Below, in pieces: positions 34,333 through 42,746 of a stretch of 62,847 bases of DNA; the first letter of the stretch is position 1; each line of letters begins with the position of its first letter. A model generated the notes under the pieces. The model did not search any database. It was not told the origin of the DNA and was given only the letters and a program-made list of their open reading frames with translations. Made by a program: the position numbers and the translations under genes. The DNA is from Vulcanimicrobiota bacterium (lineage in GTDB: Bacteria; Vulcanimicrobiota; JAJTBE01), in the NCBI GenBank assembly GCA_021107945.1, contig JAIORV010000010.1, forward strand, positions 1 through 62,847, in the 5' to 3' direction.

Positions 34333-36489
34333 ATGAATATGGATTCAATAAATCTTAACAGAATGAAGCTTATCGGTGTAAAATCATCGGCACCCATTTT
34401 TCAGGACGGCAAAGACAAAAAAGCTGAAAAAGCAAAGGAAAAGGACTTCGCTGAAGCTTCACCAGGAGAATCTATAAATATCCGGAGCAGTCTTTTCAAG
34501 AGTGTATTGCCCGGCCGCTCAAAGCCAAAATATACCGAGCAAAAAGCGTTGAAAAATGATCAATATGAACTTCAGGACGGCTATGATTCCTCAAGGGATA
34601 TTGCAGGTGTCCATTCTCTGGAGGGAAATCCGAATGAACCCTATAAATTTCGGGTCAAACTAACAAACCTGAGACCTGGGGCAGGGCTTGGAAACCTGGA
34701 TGTTTACACCCTGATATCCCTTGGCAAGGGACAGGGACAGGCAAACCTTCCCGACGATATTCCCGGCAAGGTATCACAGCCCTGGAACCTGGCAGTTGGA
34801 AAGTATGATCAGAAAAATTTCAAAGCTGTTGATGAGCATGGAAACCTGAAGCCCGATGCGGTGTCAAATGTGAAGTTTGATTCCGTTCATAATCAGGTGG
34901 AATTCGGCGTAAACAAACATGTTCTCCGGGAGATGGGATGGAAAGACGGAGAACCCCTGAAGCTAAATGTTTTTACAACAAAAGATTTCGTAAAACAGGT
35001 AACCGACTCACTTGACGAACCTTCAAAGAAGCCATGGGTAAATGATGGAAATATGACTCATTACATGGACACCTCAAACCCTCAGTCCATTCGCCCGAAG
35101 AGAGATGATAACTGGGCGGACGACATCATATACTTCCTTCTCACCGACAGGTTCGAGGACGGCGACACTAACAACAATATGGGTGTTGACAAGGACAACC
35201 TGGTGAAGTATCACGGCGGAGACCTGCAGGGCGTCATAAACCGGATGGATTATATGAAAGACCTGGGCGTCTCCACCATCTGGGTAACTCCCGTATTTGA
35301 CAGCCAGGATGAGTTTATCGATTCAGCAGGCTATCATGGATACTGGCCTGTTGACCTGCAAAAAGTTGATGAGCATCTGGGGGACAAGGCGAAATTCAAA
35401 GAGATGGTTGACCTCGCCCACAAAAAAGATATGAAGGTAATACTGGATGTACCTCTCAACCACGTTGCCTGGGAGCATCCGTTCTGGAAAGATCCTAAAA
35501 AGCAAGACTGGTTCCATCACATCGGAGATATAGAAGACTGGAATGATCCACACCAGATCGAGAACGGCTCAATGTACGGACTTCCCGATCTTGCCCAGGA
35601 AAATCCGGAAGTTTATGATTATCTTATTGATACCTGCAAATCCTGGATTGATGATTCAGGTGTTGACGGGTTCAGACTTGACGCCGTGATGCATGTGAAT
35701 CGCTCATTCTGGGACAAGTTCAGCAAGGATATTAAAGAGCATGCAGGACCCGACTTTTACATGGTGGGTGAAGTTTTCCACGGCGATCCAAAGAAGGTAG
35801 GAGCATATCAAAGTGATGGAATGCCCGGAATGTTTGACATGCCTTTATATTTTACATCCAAAGAGGTTTTCGCCCACGACGGCTCGATGAAATCACTTGC
35901 ATACAAAATGAGTGAACTGGAAGCTTCTTATGAAAATCCGTCAATGATGGCGGCGTTCCTTGACAACCACGACACGGCAAGATTCCTCACCGAGGCTGGA
36001 CACAACGGAAGAGAAAAGCTTAAGCTCGCGCTTGCATTCCTTATGTCGATCAACAGAATCCCCGTTATTTATTATGGAACGGAGCAATCGATGGAAGGAA
36101 GAGAGGAGCATATGGGAAGTCATGGTCCTGAGAACCGTGCCGATATGCAATTCGGTAAGGATCCCGATATGCAGGCATATTTTACACAGTTGGCAAAAGC
36201 ACGGGCTAACTCACCGGCGCTTCGTGAGGGCGCGCTCCTGGAAATGTGGCGGGATGACAAGGTATATGCTTACTCAAGACTTCATACCGACGACGAGGCA
36301 ATTGTTGTTCTGAATAACAGCTATGATGACCAATACCGCGAAATTCCTCTGCGTAAAGAGAGCGAGATTACTAACGGCACAGTGATGAAAGACGTTGTAA
36401 CAGGTCAGGAATATACTATTCAGGATAGCAAGCTGAAAGTCAGGTTGAGGAGAAAACAACCGCTGGTATTGGTGAAGAAGGACGGATAA
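34333..36489 (+). CDS. GH13 alpha-amylase-family enzyme without signal peptide
   Basis: A 718-residue glycoside hydrolase. The N-terminus is MNMDSINLNRMKLIG and then a Lys/Glu stretch; residues about 85-235 form a beta domain resembling DOMON/glucodextranase C-terminal modules; the catalytic barrel begins at about residue 260 (WADDIIYFLLTDRFEDGD). Catalytic residues: D450 in DGFRLDAV, E480 in GEVFHG, D547 in DNHD. A C-terminal beta domain follows. It should hydrolyse or rearrange alpha-1,4-glucans. No Sec or Tat signal, unlike most amylases with an attached beta module. GGGGGGAGATCAAGAA precedes the ATG. Downstream of TTAACA boxes. Confidence 0.93.
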   Translation: MNMDSINLNRMKLIGVKSSAPIFQDGKDKKAEKAKEKDFAEASPGESINIRSSLFKSVLPGRSKPKYTEQKALKNDQYELQDGYDSSRDIAGVHSLEGNPNEPYKFRVKLTNLRPGAGLGNLDVYTLISLGKGQGQANLPDDIPGKVSQPWNLAVGKYDQKNFKAVDEHGNLKPDAVSNVKFDSVHNQVEFGVNKHVLREMGWKDGEPLKLNVFTTKDFVKQVTDSLDEPSKKPWVNDGNMTHYMDTSNPQSIRPKRDDNWADDIIYFLLTDRFEDGDTNNNMGVDKDNLVKYHGGDLQGVINRMDYMKDLGVSTIWVTPVFDSQDEFIDSAGYHGYWPVDLQKVDEHLGDKAKFKEMVDLAHKKDMKVILDVPLNHVAWEHPFWKDPKKQDWFHHIGDIEDWNDPHQIENGSMYGLPDLAQENPEVYDYLIDTCKSWIDDSGVDGFRLDAVMHVNRSFWDKFSKDIKEHAGPDFYMVGEVFHGDPKKVGAYQSDGMPGMFDMPLYFTSKEVFAHDGSMKSLAYKMSELEASYENPSMMAAFLDNHDTARFLTEAGHNGREKLKLALAFLMSINRIPVIYYGTEQSMEGREEHMGSHGPENRADMQFGKDPDMQAYFTQLAKARANSPALREGALLEMWRDDKVYAYSRLHTDDEAIVVLNNSYDDQYREIPLRKESEITNGTVMKDVVTGQEYTIQDSKLKVRLRRKQPLVLVKKDG

Positions 36490-36495
36490 GAGATA

Positions 36496-36700
36496 ATGGA
36501 TAATGGATCTCGTTTCCAACTTCTCATTTCTCACTTCCCGGTATGTAGGAGGGACGTCCCCGTCCCGATAAATGGTAGTCCAAAGACTGAAGTCTGAATA
36601 TATAGAAAAAACTTACTCACCACGGAGCCGCGAAGCACATGAAGAATTCGAAAAACTCCATGTTCTCCGCGGCTTCGTGTTATAATATAAGTTGAATAAT
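36496..36700. repeat. Mixed intergenic repeats after the GH13 gene
   Basis: AACTTCTCATTTCTCACTTCC heptamers, the GACGTCCC repeat (36544-36568, reverse orientation), and CACCACGGAGCCGCGAAGC paired with CTCCGCGGCTTCGTG (36607-36680). The rest of 36700-36847 is AT-rich with possible weak TTAACA-like boxes (TTACAC 36772, TTGACT 36782). Confidence 0.6.
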
Positions 36701-36847
36701 TACTTTGACACAATCTTCCCACTTCTCACACTCACAAAGGAAAAGCATAGATACCGGAGAATGTTCCAGTTACACAATTTTGACTAATTCTGTAAATTAC
36801 ATAGTAAATTTTGTATATCACATATCACATTCACAGGAGGAATAAGA

Positions 36848-37081
36848 ATGGCGAAAAAAGGTAGAGGCATTTGCCCGTTTTCACACGATTATCGCGAGTG
36901 TTACCCCGAATGCTCGCTTTATGCTGAGGCTGTGGGGAAATGTTCGTTTTATGTATCTGCTATGTTATTGGAAGACCTCCAGAAGGTTGCCGTTGTATCT
37001 TATGAGAAATTTGTGAGGGAAGAAGAGCAGTATTTGAGAAAAAGACTGGCGGAGATTGAGGAAGAAGAAAAGAAGAAGTAA
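36848..37081 (+). CDS. Small cysteine-containing protein of unknown function
   Basis: A 77-residue protein. Five cysteines lie in the first 35 residues (CPFSHDYRECYPECSLYAEA and GKCSF), which could bind a metal or form disulfides; the last 25 residues are a charged helix (EEEQYLRKRLAEIEEEEKKK). CAGGAGG lies eight bases before the ATG. No family recognised. It has its own terminator. Confidence 0.75.
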   Translation: MAKKGRGICPFSHDYRECYPECSLYAEAVGKCSFYVSAMLLEDLQKVAVVSYEKFVREEEQYLRKRLAEIEEEEKKK

Positions 37082-37150
37082 TCTATTTTTCAAAAAAGTT
37101 TCTTCTCCTGATAAGCCGTCTTTGGGTGGAAAAAGCATCTATAAATACAA

Positions 37151-37183
37151 ACCGGGATCTGTTTATACAGATCCCGGTCTTTT
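37151..37183 (+). terminator. Terminator of the small Cys gene
   Basis: Perfect 11-base stem ACCGGGATCTG-TTTATA-CAGATCCCGGT followed by CTTTTAA. It lies between convergent genes and may act for both. Confidence 0.88.
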
Positions 37184-37227
37184 AAGCTAACCATTTATTT
37201 TAACATGTACTTATGTACTATTGCATT

Positions 37228-38628
37228 TTATGCCTGTGGCTGTGGTTGTGGCTGTTGTGGCGGCGGTGGCGGTGGCGGAATAATTTCCTCTCCCGTCAAC
37301 TGCTCAATTGCACCTGCAATGTCAAATGCTCCCGCGCCCTGGTTATTATGATCGAGACCCTCGATATTAGCTATACTGTCCGCTGTTCCCATTACAACAC
37401 CCTTGAGTTCTCCCGGTGTTACTGTGGGTGATGCATTTTTAATAAGCGCTGCCATTCCGGCGGCAAGAGGACATGCCATCGAAGTACCGGACATTGTTGT
37501 GTATCCACCGGTATTCTTTGGAGCTGTAATCCTTACTCCGGGCGTCAGTATATCGGGTTTTGGAAGTCCGTCAACTGTTGTGGGTCCCCGGCTTGAGAAA
37601 TAAGCAATTGTGTCATCTTCTCTCTCGACGGTTCCCTTATCATCTAACGCGCCAACCGTGATAACATGAGGCGCCGTGGCGGGAGTTCCGATTGTCTCTC
37701 CTGAAGGACCTGAATTACCTGCCGCTATACAGGTGATTATTCCCTTACTAACCGCCGCTTCAACGGCCTGAGCGACCGGGTCGTCCTTGTATGACCCTGA
37801 GGCGTATCCGCCGAGTGACATGCTGATAACGTCAATATTGAGCTCGTCCTTTTGCTCTACAACCCACTGAATTCCGGAAATCACATCCGAGAAAGAACCG
37901 GAGCCACTACCACTGAGGACTTTCACACCGACAAGACTCGCTTCGGGGGCGGCGCCTTTGTACTTGCCCTCTGATGCGGTGCCGTCGCCTGCAGCGATTC
38001 CGGAGCAGTGTGTGCCATGCCCATTATCGTCATAAGCTTCAGTTTTATCGTTAACAAAATCCTTGAATCCCACTATTCTGTCCTTGATATCCGGGTGCTG
38101 AGCTATTCCGGTGTCTATGACCGCTATGGTAACACCCTTGCCTTTATATCCTTTATCCCAGACCTTGTCAATATTCATTGTCTTTCCGGCGACATCCATC
38201 ATAATATGAGCATCATTGTCGAATTTCTCGACAGGCTCAATGATCCCGATTTTCGCGTCAAGGTAAAGTTTTATATCGCCTGTTGATTTGCCCAGGTCGG
38301 GAAGGATCCCCTTTGATGATGGATCCAACTCCGCCGCGAATCCGTTGATAATGGGAAGATCTACTTTTATCTTGTTTTTCGGGTTCTCCATTATCTTTTC
38401 TTTCAACTCGGCAAGCTTCTCTGGAGACTTTGCCTTTATAATTACACCGAGTTTGCCTCCGGAGGTGAGGTCATCTTTCGTGTACTTTAGAATGTTCTGA
38501 AGAGTTACTTCGTCCTTGGGTCCCTCTTCTTTTTTTTCTGCTTTTTTATCTTTGCCATGTGACTGAGTGGCTCCGATATGTGTTGCATTTCTTGCTAGGT
38601 TAATTTGTCTTGGATTAATACCGTCCAT
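37228..38628 (-). CDS. Subtilisin-family serine protease without signal peptide
   Basis: A 466-residue S8 protease. N-terminus MDGINPRQINLARNATHIGA, then a Lys/Glu stretch like that of the amylase; residues about 42-130 look like an inhibitor-type prodomain (LGVIIKAKSPEKLAELKEKI). Catalytic triad D172 (AVIDTGI), H207 (GHGTHCSG), S383 (GTSMACP), with oxyanion AAGNSGP. It ends in a poly-proline/glutamine tail. Subtilases are normally exported by Sec; none of that is visible here. AAGGAGG lies upstream of the ATG. TTAACA boxes are found about 86 bases upstream. It is a single-gene unit. Confidence 0.93.
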   Translation of the reverse strand: MDGINPRQINLARNATHIGATQSHGKDKKAEKKEEGPKDEVTLQNILKYTKDDLTSGGKLGVIIKAKSPEKLAELKEKIMENPKNKIKVDLPIINGFAAELDPSSKGILPDLGKSTGDIKLYLDAKIGIIEPVEKFDNDAHIMMDVAGKTMNIDKVWDKGYKGKGVTIAVIDTGIAQHPDIKDRIVGFKDFVNDKTEAYDDNGHGTHCSGIAAGDGTASEGKYKGAAPEASLVGVKVLSGSGSGSFSDVISGIQWVVEQKDELNIDVISMSLGGYASGSYKDDPVAQAVEAAVSKGIITCIAAGNSGPSGETIGTPATAPHVITVGALDDKGTVEREDDTIAYFSSRGPTTVDGLPKPDILTPGVRITAPKNTGGYTTMSGTSMACPLAAGMAALIKNASPTVTPGELKGVVMGTADSIANIEGLDHNNQGAGAFDIAGAIEQLTGEEIIPPPPPPPQQPQPQPQA

Positions 38629-38713
38629 CTAAATTCCTCCTTAGTAAGTTATGACGTTCTTGATTGTTCCCTTATATATTAACAAAATATTGCATGATAG
38701 TAAATCGGGGTTT

Positions 38714-38744
38714 TGTTACAATAATGTTAACGTTTCAACTAACA
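38714..38744 (-). promoter_or_regulatory. TTAACA-type boxes upstream of the subtilase gene
   Basis: On the minus strand, TTAGTT, then TTAACA, then GTAACA, with steps of 12 and 11 bases; TACTAT about 17 bases after the last box may be the -10. Confidence 0.5.
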
Positions 38745-38817
38745 TATATAATATCAACTCTGAATTGATAAGATGATTGTACCGAAAAAATCATAAAATA
38801 GCAAAAGTGGATTGTTC

Positions 38818-39531
38818 TCACCAAATAATATCCTGTCTTTTTTCAATATCATCAATCGCTTTCCTGAATCTTCCCGTAACTTTCGCAACACCCTCAACAG
38901 TCCTGCCCGTTACAACCGCCCCTATGACTATTCCCCTTATCCCCATTCTCTTGAGCATCCTCAGCTCCTCAGGTCTTATATCCTTTTGTGTTGGGACAAT
39001 AACGGGACAGCTCGTTGAAAGCACAAGCTTCCTATAGAGAGCTATATCTCTCATGTTTAAGCGTTTACCATATTCTTCATGGGGGAGGATCGTAGCTTCA
39101 AGCGCGTTCATCCCTGCAAATTCAAGTGCCTTGAGCATTTTGGAGTCATATTCCAAATTGGCGGCAAGCATATAACCCAGACTTTCCATCTTCCAGAGAT
39201 AAAGGGGCATGCTGTGGGCAAACGCATCAAGGAATTCGATTCCCATATCCCGCGCTTCTTCCACCTCTTGCCTTGTGGCGATTTGATCCTGTCCCGGCAG
39301 AAGCCCCACTGGGATTGAGACGTGATCGATGATTTTCGCGATATTTCCTTTTTCTTCTTCCCATGTGCCAAATTTTGTGCCGCTGGCATAATGTCCCACA
39401 TTGATGTGAACCTTGATTGCATCCGCACCGTTTTCCGCCGCCGCAACAGCCATGTCGGGATCGTTTTTTGGAATACTAACTGTGAGACTAAACGGCTTTT
39501 CTATAACCTGTAAAAACTTATTTTCAGTCAT
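38818..39531 (-). CDS. TIM-barrel protein of unknown function (NanE/HisA-like fold)
   Basis: A 237-residue protein with alternating beta strands and helices of a phosphate-binding TIM barrel. Seen: MAVAAAENGADAIKVHINV, IPVGLLPGQDQ, the GMNALEATILPHEEYG loop, and a C-terminal phosphate-binding-like strand IRGIVIGAVVTGRTVE. Similar in design to ManNAc-6-P epimerase and thiamin-phosphate synthase, but the catalytic residues of those are not clear. AAGGATATCAAC precedes the ATG; frame extends 26 codons further upstream without a ribosome site. Sits downstream of the cysteine desulfurase, in the same direction, with a repeat between. Confidence 0.65.
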   Translation of the reverse strand: MTENKFLQVIEKPFSLTVSIPKNDPDMAVAAAENGADAIKVHINVGHYASGTKFGTWEEEKGNIAKIIDHVSIPVGLLPGQDQIATRQEVEEARDMGIEFLDAFAHSMPLYLWKMESLGYMLAANLEYDSKMLKALEFAGMNALEATILPHEEYGKRLNMRDIALYRKLVLSTSCPVIVPTQKDIRPEELRMLKRMGIRGIVIGAVVTGRTVEGVAKVTGRFRKAIDDIEKRQDIIW

Positions 39532-39549
39532 GTTGATATCCTTCGCATT

Positions 39550-39658
39550 AATAGAAATGAGAAACGGGAAACGGGAAACGGGAAATGAGAAACGGGATCC
39601 GACATCCATTATCCGCTATGCGTTCTCCATTTTTCGGGACGGGGACGTCCCTCCTACA
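39550..39658. repeat. AAACGGG heptamers and GACGTCCC repeat
   Basis: GAGAAACGGGAAACGGGAAA heptamer-like run (39560-39590) followed by the GACGTCCC motif (39635-39658). They separate the desulfurase and TIM-barrel genes. Confidence 0.7.
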
Positions 39659-39660
39659 AT

Positions 39661-40827
39661 TTAATCCACCAGGGGTGACATGTCGCGGAGTTTGCCGACT
39701 ATGCCGATAAGATTCTTAATAACAAAGTCGATCTCATCGTCTGTTGTATCTTTTCCCAGTGTCATTCTCAAGCTTCCCCGGGCAACTTCAGGAGGTATTC
39801 CCATCGCCTTTAATACAACCGACGGATCTCCGGTCCCCGACGAGCATGCGGATCCACTTGATGCACATACGCCGAGCATATCGAGGTGAAGAAGAATAGC
39901 CTCTGAATCGATATACTTGAAGCAAAAATTGGTATTATTGGGCAGTCTTTTTGTGGGGTGACCGTTTAAAATTACATCGGGGATGTTTTCAAGAATATTA
40001 TTTATAAGCTTTTCTCGCAATCGAATGATTCTTTCGTTGTTTTCTTGCATATTCGAATATGCAAGATCAACCGCTTTTGCAAGTCCCACAATCCCCGGAT
40101 TGTTATGAGTGCCCGCTCTCTTCCCGTTCTCCTGGTGTCCTCCCTTGATAAGGCTGTCAAACGCAACTCCGTCACGCAGGTAAAGCGCTCCCACGCCCTT
40201 GGGTCCATAGAGTTTGTGCGCCGCCATCGTCAGTGCATCGAGATTCATCTCATGCACATCGATAGGCACACTTCCCACGGCCTGAACCGCATCGGTATGG
40301 AAATAGACCCCTCTTTCCCTTGCTATCCTGCCGATTTCCTTTATAGGTTGAATTGTGCCGACTTCGTTGTTCGCAAGCATAATTGTAATTAGAACGGTAT
40401 CATCCCTTATGGCATCTCTTACGGTATTGGGATCCACCATTCCGAATTTGTCAACCGGCAGTATTGTATGGTCAAATCCGAATCTCTTCATGCCCTCGAC
40501 GGTTTCAAGCACGGCCGGGTGTTCCACGGCTGATGTTATTATATGCCTGCCTTTATCCCTGTTGGCATTCGCTATTCCGAATATGGCGGCGTTGTCTCCC
40601 TCGGAACCGCTTGCCGTGAATATAATTTCTCTGTCGTTATTTGCTCTAATCCATTTTGCAATTGTCGATCTTGCATGTTTTACAGCATGAGCGACATCAC
40701 GGGCCGGAGTATATAAACTGGACGGGTTGTAAAATTTCTCTGTGAAATATGGCTCAATCGCTCTAACTACCTCAGGGTCGGTATATGTTGTAGCGGCATG
40801 ATCCAGGTATATAATTTTTTTATCCAT
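39661..40827 (-). CDS. Cysteine desulfurase (NifS/IscS family)
   Basis: A 388-residue PLP enzyme that moves sulfur from cysteine to an enzyme persulfide for Fe-S clusters or tRNA thiolation. Seen: YLDHAATTYTDP at the start, SAVEHPAVLE, NNEVGTIQP, FHTDAVQAVG, the PLP lysine in AAHKLYGPKGVGALY and the active Cys in CASSGSACSSG. AGGAGG lies 11 bases before the ATG at 40827. No IscU or scaffold gene is nearby. The loop around the active cysteine resembles IscS/NifS rather than SufS. Confidence 0.95.
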   Translation of the reverse strand: MDKKIIYLDHAATTYTDPEVVRAIEPYFTEKFYNPSSLYTPARDVAHAVKHARSTIAKWIRANNDREIIFTASGSEGDNAAIFGIANANRDKGRHIITSAVEHPAVLETVEGMKRFGFDHTILPVDKFGMVDPNTVRDAIRDDTVLITIMLANNEVGTIQPIKEIGRIARERGVYFHTDAVQAVGSVPIDVHEMNLDALTMAAHKLYGPKGVGALYLRDGVAFDSLIKGGHQENGKRAGTHNNPGIVGLAKAVDLAYSNMQENNERIIRLREKLINNILENIPDVILNGHPTKRLPNNTNFCFKYIDSEAILLHLDMLGVCASSGSACSSGTGDPSVVLKAMGIPPEVARGSLRMTLGKDTTDDEIDFVIKNLIGIVGKLRDMSPLVD

Positions 40828-40902
40828 AAACAATTCGCCTCCTGATATTTGCAATAAGTTTTTCATTAATAAAAGAATTCTTCCTTCATAAAAGCAAAAT
40901 CT

Positions 40903-41262
40903 ATTCACCGCAGAGATCGCTGAGATAAGAAATAAAAAGGAATAGGACTTACGCATTTCCAATAAAGAAATGCTTGAATCTGTCATCCTGAGTGGAATAC
41001 GATCAACTTACTTAATTGCGATAAACCTTGGCAAGAACGGATTTTACTTGCCTTCGATGTCTTCCACAGCGAAGGATCTCTACCCACGAGTTCTCTCTGA
41101 AAACAATCCTTATTCGTATTGAGACTTGCTCCTTCTACACTATTGGGGACAAGATTCTTCGCTATGTGAATCTTCGTAGAACAAGAGAATCCCGTCTTTG
41201 AGAAAATCATCGAAGTATAGCAATTCTCTCGTGGTCCGCTCAGAATGACAATTTTCATGCGC
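40903..41262. repeat. CGCAGAG tract and GTCATCCTGAG-type dispersed repeat
   Basis: TTCACCGCAGAGATCGCTGAG (40903-40926), then GGACTTACGCATTTCC...GAAATGC, GTCATCCTGAGTGGAATACG, CAGCGAAGGATCTCTACC, GATTCTTCGCTATGTGAATC and TCTCGTGGTCCGCTCAGAATG. No gene supported in 40828-41391; 41263-41391 shows nothing else. Confidence 0.75.
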
Positions 41263-41391
41263 CGTAGCGTACTTTGCAGTAAAACTATAGATCCCGATGG
41301 ATAGAGATGATCTTTTTACAATGAACAAAACCCAGTTTCATGTGTTGAAAAATATATAGAGATTCCCTGGAGAAAAAAACGAGGAATTCGG

Positions 41392-42039
41392 ATGATTGTT
41401 AGCAAAGTTCTGTCCTACGGGGCAGTTATGAATAACTATAGGGATAATAAGTTGATACGGAGCGACATCGATTTGATGATGGCCGCCGCCGGGGATGATA
41501 TGGAGGCCTTCAACTTACTTTACAAAAAATATCGGAAGCCCCTTTATAATTATATTCTCAGGAATATCCGCGACAGACAGACAGCAGAGGATGTTTTTCA
41601 GCAAACATTTCTGCGACTATACAGGAGTAGAAAATCATACCGTCCCACAGCGAAATTTTCCGTTTATATCTATACGATTGCTCGAAGACTTTGTATTAAC
41701 CTCACAAAGAAAAAGAAAAGATGGAGCTTTGTTAAAAGACTCAGTGACCTGGTCTTTGGAAAAAGCGATGAAAGCTCGACCACACTCGAAGATATGGTGG
41801 AAGGCGATGAGTCGCAACCTGCGGAGCAAGTATGCGATGGGGAAATGGGAGAAGTTTTGAAAAATGCATTAAATCAATTGTCGGGGAATCACAGAGAATC
41901 TTTTTCGCTCTTTGAAATTCACGGGTATTCATATAAGGAAATATCTCAAATTACAGGCGCAAACATCGGAACGGTGAAATCGAGACTCAACACGGCAAGA
42001 AAACAACTCAGGGGACTTCTTGCCGACTATTTGAAATAA
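41392..42039 (+). CDS. ECF-type RNA polymerase sigma factor
   Basis: A 215-residue sigma-70 family factor. Seen: region 2 (LLYKKYRKPLYNYILRNIRD, DVFQQTFLRLYRSRKSYR) and region 4 (LSGNHRESFSLFEIHGYSYK, EISQITGANIGTVKSRL). Region 3 is absent, as in ECF factors; a Lys-rich linker (about 106-155) joins the two. GAGG lies eight bases upstream of the first ATG; an internal ATG at 41428 is the alternative. Next to a zinc-finger anti-sigma factor and a 1235-residue membrane protein, probably an operon. Confidence 0.92.
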   Translation: MIVSKVLSYGAVMNNYRDNKLIRSDIDLMMAAAGDDMEAFNLLYKKYRKPLYNYILRNIRDRQTAEDVFQQTFLRLYRSRKSYRPTAKFSVYIYTIARRLCINLTKKKKRWSFVKRLSDLVFGKSDESSTTLEDMVEGDESQPAEQVCDGEMGEVLKNALNQLSGNHRESFSLFEIHGYSYKEISQITGANIGTVKSRLNTARKQLRGLLADYLK

Positions 42040-42077
42040 ACCGGATCGTTACTATTCAGAACACCTCACAATTGGGG

Positions 42078-42146
42078 TAGGGGCTGGTCTCCTGACCAGC
42101 CCGGAAACGGCATGAAATCGGGGTTAGGAAACCCCTCCTACATGAC
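42078..42146. repeat. GGTCTCCTGACC hairpin and CTCCTAC repeat
   Basis: GGGCTGGTCTCCTGACCAGCCCGG forms a stem; it is followed by GGGGTTAGGAAACCCCTCCTAC. Related hairpins: 8391-8412, 16981-17004. Confidence 0.6.
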
Positions 42147-42191
42147 GGGTCTGAATACATACATCGAACCTCCCGGAAAGGGGATAATAAA

Positions 42192-42641
42192 ATGAATATG
42201 GATTGTAATCAGACAAAAAAGCTGATTCAGGAATATGTTGACAATGAGTTAACGCCGGATGAGCAGAAGGCGGTGGAGACTCATATACAAAAATGCGACT
42301 CCTGCAGACGTGAAGTACTAAAGACCGAGAAGCTCTCAGGACTTTTCAGAAACGGAGATATAGAAGAAGATGTGCCGCCGATGCTTGTTACCTCTACATG
42401 GCAGGCAATAGAGGAAGCTCACAGGAATCGCTCCATCTTCGATTTTCTCTTCACAAGGAAAGGTCTCTCATACAGCATGGCGATGTACGCACTGGGGCTT
42501 GTCGTGATTATCACGGGGTACTTCTTTTTGCCGGTTGGGATGGACTCCCGTTACCGGGATCACAACCTGGAAGGTACGAAGATAAGTCGGACCGTTATGC
42601 AGGAAAACGGGGCATTTACGACATTTGATTATGATTATTAG
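42192..42641 (+). CDS. Anti-sigma factor with zinc-finger domain (zf-HC2) and membrane segment
   Basis: A 149-residue protein. N-terminal zinc-binding anti-sigma domain: CNQTKKLIQEYVDNELTPDE followed by HIQKCDSCRRE (HxxxCxxC). One membrane helix at about 96-116 (SYSMAMYALGLVVIITGYFF). The C-terminus is short and extracytoplasmic. It should hold the upstream ECF sigma factor at the membrane. AAGGGGATAATAAA precedes the ATG. The spacing to the sigma gene (152 bases) is filled by a repeat. Confidence 0.9.
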   Translation: MNMDCNQTKKLIQEYVDNELTPDEQKAVETHIQKCDSCRREVLKTEKLSGLFRNGDIEEDVPPMLVTSTWQAIEEAHRNRSIFDFLFTRKGLSYSMAMYALGLVVIITGYFFLPVGMDSRYRDHNLEGTKISRTVMQENGAFTTFDYDY

Positions 42642-42655
42642 TGGAGCAACTCATC

Positions 42656-42733
42656 ACGTAGCGCGGGTCTTTAGACCCGCTACGTTATTGAAACACAATG
42701 TTTTGGCGGGTCTGAAGACCCGCGCTACGTTCC
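42656..42733. repeat. Two GCGGGTC hairpin repeats in tandem
   Basis: CACGTAGCGCGGGTCTTTAG...ACCCGCTACG and GGCGGGTCTGAAGACCCGCGCTACG. They lie within the presumed sigma/anti-sigma/membrane operon. Confidence 0.7.
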
Positions 42734-42746
42734 GGAGAGAATTAAA

